A stretch of 64,000 bases of DNA from Microbacterium natoriense (GCF_030816295.1 NZ_JAUSXV010000001.1:3472001-3536000); one strand, 5' to 3'; positions 19,481-28,441 are shown, numbered from the stretch's first letter. Made by a program: numbers and translations. The notes: generated from the sequence alone by a model not told the origin.

Positions 19481-20837
19481 GCGCGTCTGTCGCGAAGAAG
19501 ACGTTCTTGGTCTCGGTGAAGTGCTCGGCGGCATCCGGTCCGAGCTCGCGGCCGAGGCCGGAGGCCTTCATGCCGCCGAACGGGGTCGCATAGCGCACTG
19601 AGGAGTGCGAGTTCACCGACAGCACGCCGCTGTGCACGCCGCGGGCGACGCGCACAGCGCGGCCGAGATTCTCCGTCCAGACGGATCCGGCGAGACCGTA
19701 GATCGTGTCGTTCGCCAGGCGGATCGCGTCGGCCTCGTCTTCGAACGGCATGACCGCGACCACCGGTCCGAAGACCTCCTGCTGGGCGATCCTGTCGGCA
19801 GGGTCGGCGAGCACGACGGCCGGCGCGAACCAGAAGCCGTCACCGACGGGCGCCGAGCCGCGGAACGCGACGTCTGCCCCGTCGAGGAACGACGACACCG
19901 TGTCGCGGTGCCCTGCCGAGATGAGCGGGCCCATGTCGGTGTCGGCGCTGGACGGGTCGCCGACCCGCCACGCCGCCACGGCGGGCTCGAGCAGTTCGAG
20001 GAAGCGGTCGTACACCGACCTCTCCACCAGCAGGCGGCTGCGCGCGCAGCAGTCCTGGCCGGCGTTGTCGAACACGGAGCCGGGGACCGCCGCGGCCGCG
20101 CGCTCGAGATCAGCGTCAGCGAACACCACGTTCGCGCTCTTGCCGCCGAGCTCGAGCGTGACCGGCTTGAGCGCGCGGGCGCATCCGGCCGCGACCTCGA
20201 CGCCGACCTCCGTCGATCCCGTGAAGACGACCTTGCGCACGTCGGGATGATCGACGAGGCGCTGACCGACGACCGAGCCCGAACCGGTCACGACCTCGAA
20301 GAGCCCTTCGGGGAGCCCCGCTTCACGTGCCAGCTCTCCCAGGCGCATCGCGGTCAGCGGAGTCAGCTCGGCGGGCTTGAGCACCACGGCGTTGCCCGCG
20401 GCGAGCGCCGGCGCGAACGCCCACGCCGCGATCGTCATCGGGAAGTTCCATGGGACGATCACGCCGACGACCCCGTACGGATCGTGGAAGGTGACGTCGA
20501 GGCCGCCGGCCACCGGGATCTGCCGCCCGGAGAGGCGCTCGGGGTCGGCGGAGTAGTAGTTGAGCACCTGTGCGACGTGCGCCGCCTCCCAGCGGGCGGA
20601 GCCGATCGGATGCCCGGAGTTCAGAACCTCGAGTTGCGCCAGCTCCTCCGCCGCTGCTTCGACGACGCGTGCGAAGGCGCGGAGGGCATCGGCCCTCGCG
20701 ACGGGTGCGAGCGCCGCCCAGCGGCGCTGCGCCGAGACGGCGCGGGCGATCGCGGCATCCGTCTCACCGATGTCGGCACGGGCGATCTCGCGGATCGCCG
20801 ATCCGGTCGACGGGTTGATGACTGTGAACGCGCTCAT
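19476..20837 (-). CDS. NAD-dependent aldehyde dehydrogenase (PuuC/PauC-like)
   Basis: A 453-residue aldehyde dehydrogenase. Domains in order are the NAD-binding part with 'VIVPWNFPMTIAAWAF' and 'VVFTGSTEVGVEVA', the general-base glutamate in 'VTLELGGKSANVVF' and the catalytic cysteine in 'FDNAGQDCCARSRL'. The start ATG 20837 overlaps the PuuD-like stop (ATGA). In this operon the expected substrate is gamma-glutamyl-aminobutyraldehyde or a related glutamylated aminoaldehyde, giving the acid that the PuuD-like hydrolase then cleaves. That is inference from the neighbours; the family is broad. Confidence 0.9.
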   Translation of the reverse strand: MSAFTVINPSTGSAIREIARADIGETDAAIARAVSAQRRWAALAPVARADALRAFARVVEAAAEELAQLEVLNSGHPIGSARWEAAHVAQVLNYYSADPERLSGRQIPVAGGLDVTFHDPYGVVGVIVPWNFPMTIAAWAFAPALAAGNAVVLKPAELTPLTAMRLGELAREAGLPEGLFEVVTGSGSVVGQRLVDHPDVRKVVFTGSTEVGVEVAAGCARALKPVTLELGGKSANVVFADADLERAAAAVPGSVFDNAGQDCCARSRLLVERSVYDRFLELLEPAVAAWRVGDPSSADTDMGPLISAGHRDTVSSFLDGADVAFRGSAPVGDGFWFAPAVVLADPADRIAQQEVFGPVVAVMPFEDEADAIRLANDTIYGLAGSVWTENLGRAVRVARGVHSGVLSVNSHSSVRYATPFGGMKASGLGRELGPDAAEHFTETKNVFFATDAL

Positions 20838-21601
20838 CGGGCGTCCTCCTTCTGCTGCGGGGTCGATGCCCGACCGGCGAACACGCGGGCCTGGGAGACG
20901 AGATCCTCGAAGAGCCGCCGGTCCTGAGCGTTCTCCTCTGGGTGCCACTGGACGCCGACGACGTGGCCGTCGGAGGTGTCGACGAAGGCCTGCACCAGCC
21001 CGTCGTCGGAGTGCGCGGCCGCGACGAGGCCGTCGCCGAGGCGATCGATGCCCTGGTGGTGGTAGCTGTGCACGCGCACATCGCCTTCACCGAGCATGCC
21101 GGCGAGCGCGGTGTCGCGGGCGACCGCCACCTCGTTCTCGGCGAAGACGCCTCCGCCGACGCGGTACCTCTCTGTGCCGAGCGAGTCCGGCAGGTGCTGC
21201 TGCAGGCTTCCCCCGCGGGCGACGTTGACGAGCTGCAGTCCCCGGCAGATCGCCAGCACAGGCATTCGCCGCCGCTCCGCCGCGCGGAACAGGGCGAGCT
21301 CCCACGCGTCGCGGTCGGTGCGTGCGGGGTCGGTCAGCGGATGCCGCTGCTCGCCGTACAGCTCGGGCGCGACATCGGCGCCGCCGGTGAGGATCAGACC
21401 GTCCATCCCCGCGATCGCCGCGTCCGCGGCATCCGGATCCTGCGGCGGAAGCAGCAACGCGACTCCTCCGCAGGAGGTCACCGATGTGAGGTACTGCTCA
21501 GGGAGGAACGCGGCCCGCACATCCCAGACGCCCTGCTGCGCGCGCTCCAGGTACGTGGTGACGCCGATGAGCGGCGCACGCTCAGAGTCGTTCGAAACCA
21601 C
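20834..21601 (-). CDS. puuD: gamma-glutamyl-gamma-aminobutyrate hydrolase family protein (class I glutamine amidotransferase)
   Basis: Removes the glutamyl group from gamma-glutamyl-GABA (or glutamylated polyamine products). 255 residues. The nucleophile cysteine is in 'MPVLAICRGLQLVNVARGG', the catalytic His-Glu pair in 'VVGVQWHPEENA', and 'DGLILTGGADVAPELYG' is the family's substrate-side loop. The GTG start at 21601 has GGGAG eight bases upstream and overlaps the end of the synthetase gene by 20 bp. It sits between the synthetase-like and ALDH genes as in puu/pau operons. Confidence 0.92.
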   Translation of the reverse strand: MVSNDSERAPLIGVTTYLERAQQGVWDVRAAFLPEQYLTSVTSCGGVALLLPPQDPDAADAAIAGMDGLILTGGADVAPELYGEQRHPLTDPARTDRDAWELALFRAAERRRMPVLAICRGLQLVNVARGGSLQQHLPDSLGTERYRVGGGVFAENEVAVARDTALAGMLGEGDVRVHSYHHQGIDRLGDGLVAAAHSDDGLVQAFVDTSDGHVVGVQWHPEENAQDRRLFEDLVSQARVFAGRASTPQQKEDAR

Positions 21602-22937
21602 GGATGCGCTCCCAGTCGGTGACGGCGGCGTCATAAGCCTCGAGCTCGATACGCGCCTGGTTGAGGTAGTGGTCCACGACGTCGTCGCCGAACGCCGCCC
21701 GTGCGATCGTCGACTCGCTGAACAAGCGCGCGGCTTCTCGCAGCGTCGTCGGCAGGTGATCGACTCCGGCCTCGTAGGCGTTGCCGGTGAACCGCTCCGG
21801 CAGGGGCAGCTCGTTCTCGATGCCGTGCAGACCGCCGGCGATGATCGCCGAGATGCCGAGGTACGGGTTGACGTCGCCGCCCGGCACCCGGTTCTCGACA
21901 CGAAGCGCCGATCCCTGGCCGATCACGCGCAACGCGCAGGTGCGGTTGTCGATGCCCCAGGCCACACCGGTCGGGGCGAAGCTGCCTTTCGCGAACCGCT
22001 TGTAGGAGTTGATGTTCGGTGCATAGAGGAGGGTGAATTCGCGCAGCGTCGCGAGGATGCCGGCGATCCAGTGCCGCATCATCGGGCTGAAGCCGTGCTC
22101 GCCGTCTCCCGCCATGACCGGTGTGCCGTCATCGGCGCGCAGGGAGAGATGGATGTGGCAGCTGTTGCCCTCTCGCTCGTTGAACTTCGCCATGAACGTC
22201 AGCGCCTTGCCGTGCTGCTCCGCGATCTCCTTCGCGCCGTTCTTGTAGATCGCGTGCTGATCGGCGGTCTCGCGCACCTCTGCGTAGCGGAACGCGATCT
22301 CCTGCTGACCGAGGTTGCACTCGCCCTTGACGCCCTCGCAGTACATGCCTGCACCGTCCATGCCGTTGCGGATGTCGCGCAGCAGCGGCTCCATGCGTGT
22401 GGAGGCCTGCAGGTTGTAGTCGACGTTGTAGTCGGTCGCGGGGGTCAAGCCCTCGTATCGTCGTGCCCACGCGTCGCGATAGGTGTTCTCGAACACGATG
22501 AACTCGAGCTCGGTGCCGGAGAACGCGGTCCAGCCGCGCTCGGCGAGCCGATCACGCTGCCGATCGAGGATCGCGCGCGGAGAGGGGCCGACGGGTTCGC
22601 CGTTCTGCCAGACGAGATCGGCCATGACGAGCGCGGTGCCAGGCAGCCACGGCATCCGGCGCAGCGTCGCGGCATCCGGGCGCAGCACCATGTCGCCGTA
22701 CCCGCGATCCCAGCCCGACATCGCATAGCCGTCGACGGTGTTCATGTCCACGTCGACCGACAGCAGGTAGTCGCAAGCCTCCGCACCGTGGTGCAGGATG
22801 TCCTCCTGGAACAGCCGCGCCGACACGCGTTTGCCGACCAGTCGCCCCTGCGCGTCGGCGAACGCCACGATCACGGTATCGATCTCGCCGGCGGCGATGC
22901 CGGCATCCAGCTGTTCGACGCTCAGGTTTCCCGACAT
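21582..22937 (-). CDS. glutamine synthetase-family gamma-glutamylpolyamine synthetase
   Basis: An ATP-dependent ligase of the glutamine synthetase superfamily, 451 residues. It has the metal-binding 'GTELEFIVFENTYRDAW', the ATP/glutamate segment 'NSCHIHLSLRADDGTPV' and 'VENRVPGGDVNPYLGISAIIAGGLHGIENEL'. It lacks the adenylylation-type C-terminus of a nitrogen-assimilation GlnA. With PuuD-like and ALDH partners it most likely glutamylates putrescine or other polyamines (PuuA/PauA role); ethanolamine- or aniline-type amines are alternatives. It is the first gene of the minus-strand operon, with ribosome binding site GGGAG. Confidence 0.88.
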   Translation of the reverse strand: MSGNLSVEQLDAGIAAGEIDTVIVAFADAQGRLVGKRVSARLFQEDILHHGAEACDYLLSVDVDMNTVDGYAMSGWDRGYGDMVLRPDAATLRRMPWLPGTALVMADLVWQNGEPVGPSPRAILDRQRDRLAERGWTAFSGTELEFIVFENTYRDAWARRYEGLTPATDYNVDYNLQASTRMEPLLRDIRNGMDGAGMYCEGVKGECNLGQQEIAFRYAEVRETADQHAIYKNGAKEIAEQHGKALTFMAKFNEREGNSCHIHLSLRADDGTPVMAGDGEHGFSPMMRHWIAGILATLREFTLLYAPNINSYKRFAKGSFAPTGVAWGIDNRTCALRVIGQGSALRVENRVPGGDVNPYLGISAIIAGGLHGIENELPLPERFTGNAYEAGVDHLPTTLREAARLFSESTIARAAFGDDVVDHYLNQARIELEAYDAAVTDWERIRGFERL

Positions 22938-23094
22938 CTCTCGCTCCCGTTCTCATGCGGTGAAGCGATCGGCTGACCGGCTTCGCCCTCAGAGTAGAAC
23001 ACCTTGAGGTTTAAAGGTAGACGAAACCACCATTGACTGTCACAATCATGCCCAAGGTGCACCCGGCGCCTGCAAGCATGCGAACGGAGAGCGG
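22938..23094. promoter_or_regulatory. divergent promoter region, synthetase operon / APC permease
   Basis: A 157-bp gap between divergent genes. It contains CCTTGAGG-TTTA-AAGG near 23002 (imperfect inverted repeat) and TTGACT near 23034. No operator can be assigned with confidence, but both transcripts must start here, so a shared regulator (FadR- or PucR-type) is plausible. Confidence 0.35.
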
Positions 23095-24642
23095 ATGTCT
23101 GAGCAGAATGGCGAGTCGCGCAAGGTTGCCGGAGCGACCTATACACGCGCGGGTAGTGGGTACTTCGAGAAACGAACGCTGAAACGGTCGGCGGGTGTCT
23201 GGGGTTTGTGGGGCCTCGCCGTGGCCGCCGTCATCTCCGGCGACTTCTCGGGCTGGAACTTCGGCATCGACTTCGCCGGATTCGGCGGGATGCTGATCGC
23301 GTTCGCGATCCTCGTGATCATGTACTACGGCATGATCTTCTCGATCGGGGAGATGGCCTCGGCGATGCCGCACACCGGCGGCGCCTATTCCTTCGCCCGC
23401 TCGGCGATGGGTCCCTGGGGCGGTCTCGTCACGGGAGCCGCCGAGACGATCGAGTACGTCGCGACCACGGCGGTGATCGTGTACTTCTCCGCGTCCTACG
23501 CCAACGGGATCACGAGCGAGCTGCTCGGAATCGAGTTGCCGGGGTGGGTGTGGTACCTCATCCTCTACATCGTCTTCATCGCCCTGAACTCGGCGGGCGC
23601 CGCGATCTCCTTCCGCTTCGCGATCATCGTCTCGGTGATCTCGATCGCCATCATCCTCGTGTTCTCCGCCATGGCGGCCTTCTCCGGCGCCTTCAGCTGG
23701 GACGCGCTGTGGGACATCGTCCCCGACGAGGGTCAGTCCGCCTTCCTGCCGCACGGTGTGCTGCCGATCCTGTTCGCGCTGCCGTTCGCGATGTGGTTCT
23801 TCCTCGGCATCGAAGAGCTGCCGCTGGCCGCCGAGGAGTCGCACGATCCTGTCCGCGACATCCCGCGCGCCGGGCTCTGGGCTCGCGCCACGCTGATCGT
23901 CACCGGACTGCTCGTGCTGTTCCTCAACACCGGCATCCTGGGCGCGGAGGCCACGGGCGTCGCGGGCGAGCCCCTGCTCGACGGATTCCGCGCGATCGTC
24001 GGCGACCAGCTCGCCGCCGTGCTCGCACTGTTCGCACTGATCGGCCTGCTCGCCTCCCTGCAGGGCATCATGTTCGCCTACGGCCGCAACATGTACTCGC
24101 TCTCCCGCGCCGGCTACTACCCGCGCTTCCTCTCGCTGACCGGCAAGAGGCAGACCCCGTGGGTCGCGCTCGTGGTCGGGGCTGCGATCGGGTTCATCGC
24201 CCTGATCGTGCTCGACGTGCTGGCAGCGCTCGACGCTGAGGGCGCGGGATCCGTCGCCGGAGCGATCGTGCTGAACATCGCGGTGTGGGGCGCCGTGGTC
24301 GCGTACGCCCTCCAGCTGGTCTCGTTCATGATCCTGCGCCGGAAGTACCCGAACGCCGACCGCCCCTACCGCAGCCCGTGGGGCATCCCCGGCGCGGCCG
24401 TCGCGCTGGTGATCGCCGCCCTCATCTTCCTCGGCTTCCTGCTGAATCCGACGTTCGGCCCGGCGATCATCGCGATCGCGATCGTCTACGCGGTGATCCT
24501 GGTCGGGTTCGGGCTGTTCTTCCGGCACCGTCTGGTGCTCTCTCCGGAAGAGGAGTACGCGCTCTCCGGCGGCACGCACGGAGATCCGCAGGTCGAGGGC
24601 TACGACGCGATGGAGGACGAGGTCTTCGACGGCACGAAGTAG
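23095..24642 (+). CDS. APC-superfamily amino acid/polyamine permease
   Basis: A 515-residue transporter with about twelve membrane helices. The N-terminus has the APC sequence 'WGLWGLAVAAVISGDFSGWNFG' (unwound first helix) followed by 'ASAMPHTGGAYSFARSAMGPWGG', and the loop 'IEELPLAAEESHDPVRDIPRA' is well conserved among ethanolamine/putrescine-type permeases. The C-terminal tail is acidic and cytoplasmic. The start ATG has GGAGAG upstream. It is divergent from the glutamylpolyamine-type operon and is the likely uptake system for its substrate. Confidence 0.9.
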   Translation: MSEQNGESRKVAGATYTRAGSGYFEKRTLKRSAGVWGLWGLAVAAVISGDFSGWNFGIDFAGFGGMLIAFAILVIMYYGMIFSIGEMASAMPHTGGAYSFARSAMGPWGGLVTGAAETIEYVATTAVIVYFSASYANGITSELLGIELPGWVWYLILYIVFIALNSAGAAISFRFAIIVSVISIAIILVFSAMAAFSGAFSWDALWDIVPDEGQSAFLPHGVLPILFALPFAMWFFLGIEELPLAAEESHDPVRDIPRAGLWARATLIVTGLLVLFLNTGILGAEATGVAGEPLLDGFRAIVGDQLAAVLALFALIGLLASLQGIMFAYGRNMYSLSRAGYYPRFLSLTGKRQTPWVALVVGAAIGFIALIVLDVLAALDAEGAGSVAGAIVLNIAVWGAVVAYALQLVSFMILRRKYPNADRPYRSPWGIPGAAVALVIAALIFLGFLLNPTFGPAIIAIAIVYAVILVGFGLFFRHRLVLSPEEEYALSGGTHGDPQVEGYDAMEDEVFDGTK

Positions 24643-24660
24643 GCGGGGCGGGGAGCGCGG

Positions 24661-24933
24661 CTACTTCGAGTCGAAGTCGAATGCCTTGAGCAGTTCGACG
24701 ACGGCCTTGTCGCGCTCGTCGCCGCCCTCTTCGAACATGTGCGTGACATGCGTGCGCAGGTGATTCTCGAGCAGCAGGCGGTTCAGTGACTCCAGCGAAC
24801 GCTGGATCGCGCGGGACTGCGTGATGATGTCCATGCAGTACTCCTCGTTCTCGATCATCCGCGCGACACCGCGCATCTGACCTTCGAGGATGCTGGTGCG
24901 GTGCAGGGCGCGCTTCTTGATGTCTTCGATCAC
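24661..24933 (-). CDS. CsoR/RcnR-family (DUF156) metal-sensing repressor
   Basis: A 90-residue all-helical repressor. The helical core is 'LHRTSILEGQMRGVARMIENEEYCMDIITQSRAIQRSLESLNRLLLENHLRTHV'. The metal-ligand pattern is Cys (EEYC), His (ENHL) and His (RTH), where copper-sensing CsoR has Cys-His-Cys, so the effector may not be copper. I start it at GTG 24933 because TACGCT lies 7 nt upstream; the in-frame ATG at 24957 has no ribosome binding site. It is divergent from a DUF445 gene, with the two starts 38 bp apart. Confidence 0.85.
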   Translation of the reverse strand: MIEDIKKRALHRTSILEGQMRGVARMIENEEYCMDIITQSRAIQRSLESLNRLLLENHLRTHVTHMFEEGGDERDKAVVELLKAFDFDSK

Positions 24934-24940
24934 GAGATCG

Positions 24941-24946
24941 AGCGTA
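24941..24946 (-). promoter_or_regulatory. -10 element of the csoR-family gene (leaderless type)
   Basis: TACGCT on the minus strand, 7 nt before GTG 24933. Confidence 0.4.
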
Positions 24947-24971
24947 GTCCTGCGCATGAAAGGATGTCCCC

Positions 24972-26249
24972 ATGCCGCGAACGCCGACGACGCTGCTCTC
25001 CCCCGCCGATCAGGAGCGCCGACGCGCCCTGCAGCGCATGAAGGCCGTGGCCCTCGGCGCACTGATCTTCATGGCCCTCGCCTTCGTGATCGCGTTCGCC
25101 CTGCAGCAGCGCGTCGAATGGCTGGCCTACGTCCGCGCTGCGGCCGAGGGCGGCATGGTCGGCGCTCTGGCCGACTGGTTCGCGGTCACGGCGCTGTTTC
25201 GGCATCCGCTCGGCATCCCGATCCCGCACACCGCGATCATTCCGACGCGCAAGGACGAGATCGGCCGCACGCTCGGCGAGTTCGTGGAGACCAACTTCCT
25301 CGAGGCGTCGGTCGTGCGCACGAAGCTCTCGAGCACGCCGATCGCCCAGCGTGCCGGCGAGTGGCTGGCGCAGCCCGCTCATGCCGAGCGAGTCGGAAAC
25401 GAAGGAGCCGCGATCGCGACCGCGATTCTCAACGCTCTGAGCGACGACGATGTGCGCGACCTCATCACCGACCTCGCACGCGAGCACCTCGTCGCCCCCG
25501 AGTGGGGCACTCCTGCGGGTGTCTGGCTCGAGCGGATCGTGCAGGCCGACGCCCACCACGGCGCCGTCGATCTCGCCGTCGACAGCATCGCGACCTGGTT
25601 GGATGCCAACGCCGTGGCGTTCAACGGCCTCATCTCCCGTCGCCTGCCGTCATGGGTGCCCAAGCTCGCCCACCGATTCGTCGACGACACCGCCTACAAC
25701 GAGGCCGTGCGCTTCATCCACGCTGTGCAGGGCGACCCGCAGCACCCTGCACGCCTTGCGATCGACGGCTACCTCGCACGCCTGGCCGACAATCTGCAGC
25801 ACGACCCAGCCACACGGGCGAAGCTCGAGAATGCCAAGTCCACGCTGTTCGACAGCCCTCGTGTCGGCGCCCTCGCCGCCGAAGCGTGGAACACGGCGAA
25901 GAACGGACTGCTCGCCGCTCTCGCCGACCGCGACAGCGGTCTGCGCAGGCGCATCGCCCAGGCTCTGCAGGAGGTCGGCGAGCGGCTCACGACGGATTCC
26001 GCACTGCAGCATCGCGTCGACACGTGGGTGTCTGATGCCGCGGTCTTCGTGGTCGACCGCTACCGCCACGACATCGCGTCGATCATCACCGACACGGTGG
26101 GGCGCTGGGACCCGGCCGAGACCACTGAGAAGATCGAGCTCATGGTCGGACGCGACCTGCAGTACATCCGCCTGAACGGCACGATCGTGGGAGCTCTGGC
26201 CGGTCTGACGATCTTCTCGATCGCCCACGCCCTGATCCCCGGCGTCTAG
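24972..26249 (+). CDS. DUF445 membrane protein
   Basis: A 425-residue protein with a transmembrane helix near residues 27-45 ('ALGALIFMALAFVIAFAL') and a second at the C-terminus ('LNGTIVGALAGLTIFSIAHALIP'). Between them are long helical stretches with the DUF445 start motif 'EGGMVGALADWFAVTALFRHPLGIPIPHTAIIPTRKDEIGRTLG'. The family is widespread and its function is not established. The ribosome binding site AAAGGA is 7 nt from the ATG. Its last codons overlap the convergent rimJ-like gene by 4 bp. Confidence 0.92.
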   Translation: MPRTPTTLLSPADQERRRALQRMKAVALGALIFMALAFVIAFALQQRVEWLAYVRAAAEGGMVGALADWFAVTALFRHPLGIPIPHTAIIPTRKDEIGRTLGEFVETNFLEASVVRTKLSSTPIAQRAGEWLAQPAHAERVGNEGAAIATAILNALSDDDVRDLITDLAREHLVAPEWGTPAGVWLERIVQADAHHGAVDLAVDSIATWLDANAVAFNGLISRRLPSWVPKLAHRFVDDTAYNEAVRFIHAVQGDPQHPARLAIDGYLARLADNLQHDPATRAKLENAKSTLFDSPRVGALAAEAWNTAKNGLLAALADRDSGLRRRIAQALQEVGERLTTDSALQHRVDTWVSDAAVFVVDRYRHDIASIITDTVGRWDPAETTEKIELMVGRDLQYIRLNGTIVGALAGLTIFSIAHALIPGV

Positions 26250-26872
26250 ATCGCGAGCCGGTCCGCCGGAGGCACGGTCGCCGCATCAGGCGGAACCTGC
26301 CCCGCGAGCCAACGCGCCAGCACGCCCTGAGGGACTTCCTCCTTGGTCAGCGCGAAGGCGTAGTGATCGCGCCAGTCGCCGTCGATGTGGATGTACCGTC
26401 GCCGCAGACCCTCGTATCGGAACCCGAGCTTCTGCACGATGCGCAGACTCGCCGCGTTCTCGGGCCGGATGCAGATCTCCATGCGGTGCAGGCCGTACTC
26501 CACGAAGCAGGCGTCGGTCGCGAGGGCTACGGCGGTCGGGGTGATCCCCTTGCCGGCGAAACGTTCACTGACCCAGTACCCGATCGTCGCCGAGCACAGG
26601 GATCCGCGCGCCACGCCCCACACATTGAGCTGACCGGCCACCTCGCCGTCGTACTCCATCACGAAGGGGTAGCCGACGCCGTCACGGTACTGCTGCAGGA
26701 GGCGACGGATGCTGAGCCTCATGTCGAACGAGACCGTGCCGTACGGAACCGTGGCCTCCCACGGCTGCAACCAGGACCGATTCGCGAGAAGCTCGTGCTG
26801 GAGGGCGCGCGCATCGCGTGTGCGCACGAGCCGCAGCTCGATCGGCCCGTGTCTCATTCCCGTCTGATCCAT
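26246..26872 (-). CDS. RimJ/RimL-like GNAT N-acetyltransferase
   Basis: A 208-residue GNAT protein close to ribosomal-protein N-alpha-acetyltransferases. Visible parts are 'MEYDGEVAGQLNVWGVARGSLCSATIGYWVSERFAGKGITPTAVAL' (acetyl-CoA loop) and 'HRMEICIRPENAASLRIVQKLGFRYEGLRRRYIHIDGDWRDHYAFAL', the typical C-terminal half. The ribosome binding site GGAG is eight bases before ATG 26872. The alternative ATG at 26857 is less likely. It may be transcribed with galU (27-bp gap). Confidence 0.88.
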   Translation of the reverse strand: MDQTGMRHGPIELRLVRTRDARALQHELLANRSWLQPWEATVPYGTVSFDMRLSIRRLLQQYRDGVGYPFVMEYDGEVAGQLNVWGVARGSLCSATIGYWVSERFAGKGITPTAVALATDACFVEYGLHRMEICIRPENAASLRIVQKLGFRYEGLRRRYIHIDGDWRDHYAFALTKEEVPQGVLARWLAGQVPPDAATVPPADRLAI

Positions 26873-26899
26873 CGCCGCGACTCCGACGCCCGCGTCCGC

Positions 26900-27787
26900 C
26901 TAGAGGCGTTCCGCGAACTCCTTCAGCCAGGGGCGCAGCTCAGGGCCGAGATCGTCGCGGTCGGCCGCCAGCTGCACGATCGCCTTGATGTAGTCGACGC
27001 GGTCGCCGGTGTCGTAGCGGCGCCCGCGGAAGATCACGCCGACCACGCCGGGGCCGTTCTCGTCTGCGGCCAGCACCTGCAGGGCGTCGGTCAACTGGAT
27101 CTCGCCGCCCTTGCCGGGGCCGGTCTGCTCGAGCACGTCGAAGATCGCCGACGGCAGCAGGTATCGGCCGATGATGGCGAGGTTGGATGGCGCGTCTTCG
27201 GGTGCGGGCTTTTCGACGAGACCGGTCACGCGCACGGCGTCCGATCCGTCGATCGGCTGCACGGCCGCGGCGCCGTACATCTGGATGCTGGAGGGATCGA
27301 CCTCCATGAGGGCGATCACCGCAGCGCCGGTCTGCTCGTGCACCTCGATCATCTCGGTGAGCAGCGGATCGCGCTCGTCGATCAGGTCGTCGCCGAGCAG
27401 CACCGCGAAGGAGCCGTCGCCGACGTGCGCCTTCGCCCGCAGCACGGCGTGGCCGAGTCCCTTGGGCTCGCCCTGGCGGACGAAGTGGATGTCGGCGAGA
27501 TCACTTGATTTGACGACCCGCTCGAGCCGACCGGTGTCGCCCTTCTCCATGAGCTTCACCTCGAGCTCGGGCACCGCGTCGAAGTGGTTCGAGATCGCGT
27601 TCTTGTTGCGGCCGAGGATCACCAGGATGTCGTGGATGCCGGCATCCACCGCCTCTTCGACCACGTACTGGATGGCGGGCTTGTCGACGACAGGGAGCAT
27701 CTCCTTGGGCATCGCCTTCGTGGCAGGAAGAAACCTCGTGCCGAGACCTGCGGCGGGAATCACGGCCTTGATACGGTGCACACCCAT
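26900..27787 (-). CDS. galU: UTP-glucose-1-phosphate uridylyltransferase
   Basis: Makes UDP-glucose from glucose 1-phosphate and UTP for cell-wall and storage polysaccharides. 295 residues. The nucleotide-binding signature 'PAAGLGTRFLPATKAMPKEMLPVVDKPAIQYVVEEA' is at the N-terminus. 'FAVLLGDDLIDE' holds the metal-binding aspartates and 'TGLVEKPAPEDAPSNLAIIGRYLL' follows. The ATG is preceded at 6 nt by TAGGCT with no ribosome binding site (leaderless type). It shares a 41-bp gap with the divergent 5-formyltetrahydrofolate cyclo-ligase gene. Confidence 0.97.
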   Translation of the reverse strand: MGVHRIKAVIPAAGLGTRFLPATKAMPKEMLPVVDKPAIQYVVEEAVDAGIHDILVILGRNKNAISNHFDAVPELEVKLMEKGDTGRLERVVKSSDLADIHFVRQGEPKGLGHAVLRAKAHVGDGSFAVLLGDDLIDERDPLLTEMIEVHEQTGAAVIALMEVDPSSIQMYGAAAVQPIDGSDAVRVTGLVEKPAPEDAPSNLAIIGRYLLPSAIFDVLEQTGPGKGGEIQLTDALQVLAADENGPGVVGVIFRGRRYDTGDRVDYIKAIVQLAADRDDLGPELRPWLKEFAERL

Positions 27788-27793
27788 GAACTC

Positions 27794-27821
27794 AGCCTAG
27801 TGCGCGGCTCCCCCGTAGACT
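27794..27821. promoter_or_regulatory. back-to-back -10 elements of galU and 5-FCL genes
   Basis: TAGGCT on the minus strand (27794-27799) is 6 nt before the galU ATG. TAGACT on the plus strand (27816-27821) is 7 nt before the cyclo-ligase ATG. Neither gene has a Shine-Dalgarno. Confidence 0.45.
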
Positions 27822-27828
27822 CGGAACC

Positions 27829-28425
27829 ATGTCGAACGACGTCGAGCACGCGAAACGGGCGCTGCGCGCCGAGCTGCGCGAACGCCGGCAGCTGCTGAGC
27901 GACGCTCAACGCGAGACCGCCGCGGCCGCCATCGGCGCACGTCTGGACGACCTGGTCGATTCTCTCGGCGCCCGATCGATCTCGTGCTTCCTGTCGACGA
28001 CGACCGAACCGGGCACACGCGACTTCGTGACCCGTGCGGTCCGTCGCGGCATCCGCGTCCTGCTTCCCGTCACCCGGGCGGACGGCCTCCTCGACTGGGC
28101 CGTCGCGACCGACGACGGCGAGATCGCCGAGGGCCTGCACGGACTGCCCGAGCCTACGGGTGATGTGCTCAGCCCGATGGCCGTGAACGACGTCGACCTC
28201 ATGATCATCCCCGCTGCGGCCGTCGATCGCACGGGAATGCGCATGGGGTGGGGCCGCGGCTACTTCGACAAGACCATCGGATCCATGGAGAAGTGCCCTC
28301 CCGTCTACGCGGTAATCTATGATTCCGAGGTACTCGACTCTCTGCCCAGCGAGGTGCACGACCAGCCGGTGACCGGCGTCGTGACCCCGACGCAGACCCT
28401 GATCCTGTCGCCTGCGCGACACTGA
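27829..28425 (+). CDS. 5-formyltetrahydrofolate cyclo-ligase
   Basis: ATP-dependent conversion of 5-formyl-THF to 5,10-methenyl-THF, a folate salvage step. 198 residues. The N-terminus 'KRALRAELRERRQLLSDAQRE' holds the basic ATP-binding residues, and the C-terminal 'AVDRTGMRMGWGRGYFDKTI' is the family signature. It is followed 16 bp later by an FmdB-type zinc ribbon gene and then mscL, a gene order common in actinobacteria. Confidence 0.95.
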   Translation: MSNDVEHAKRALRAELRERRQLLSDAQRETAAAAIGARLDDLVDSLGARSISCFLSTTTEPGTRDFVTRAVRRGIRVLLPVTRADGLLDWAVATDDGEIAEGLHGLPEPTGDVLSPMAVNDVDLMIIPAAAVDRTGMRMGWGRGYFDKTIGSMEKCPPVYAVIYDSEVLDSLPSEVHDQPVTGVVTPTQTLILSPARH

Positions 28426-28441
28426 CCCCCCGAGGACTCCT

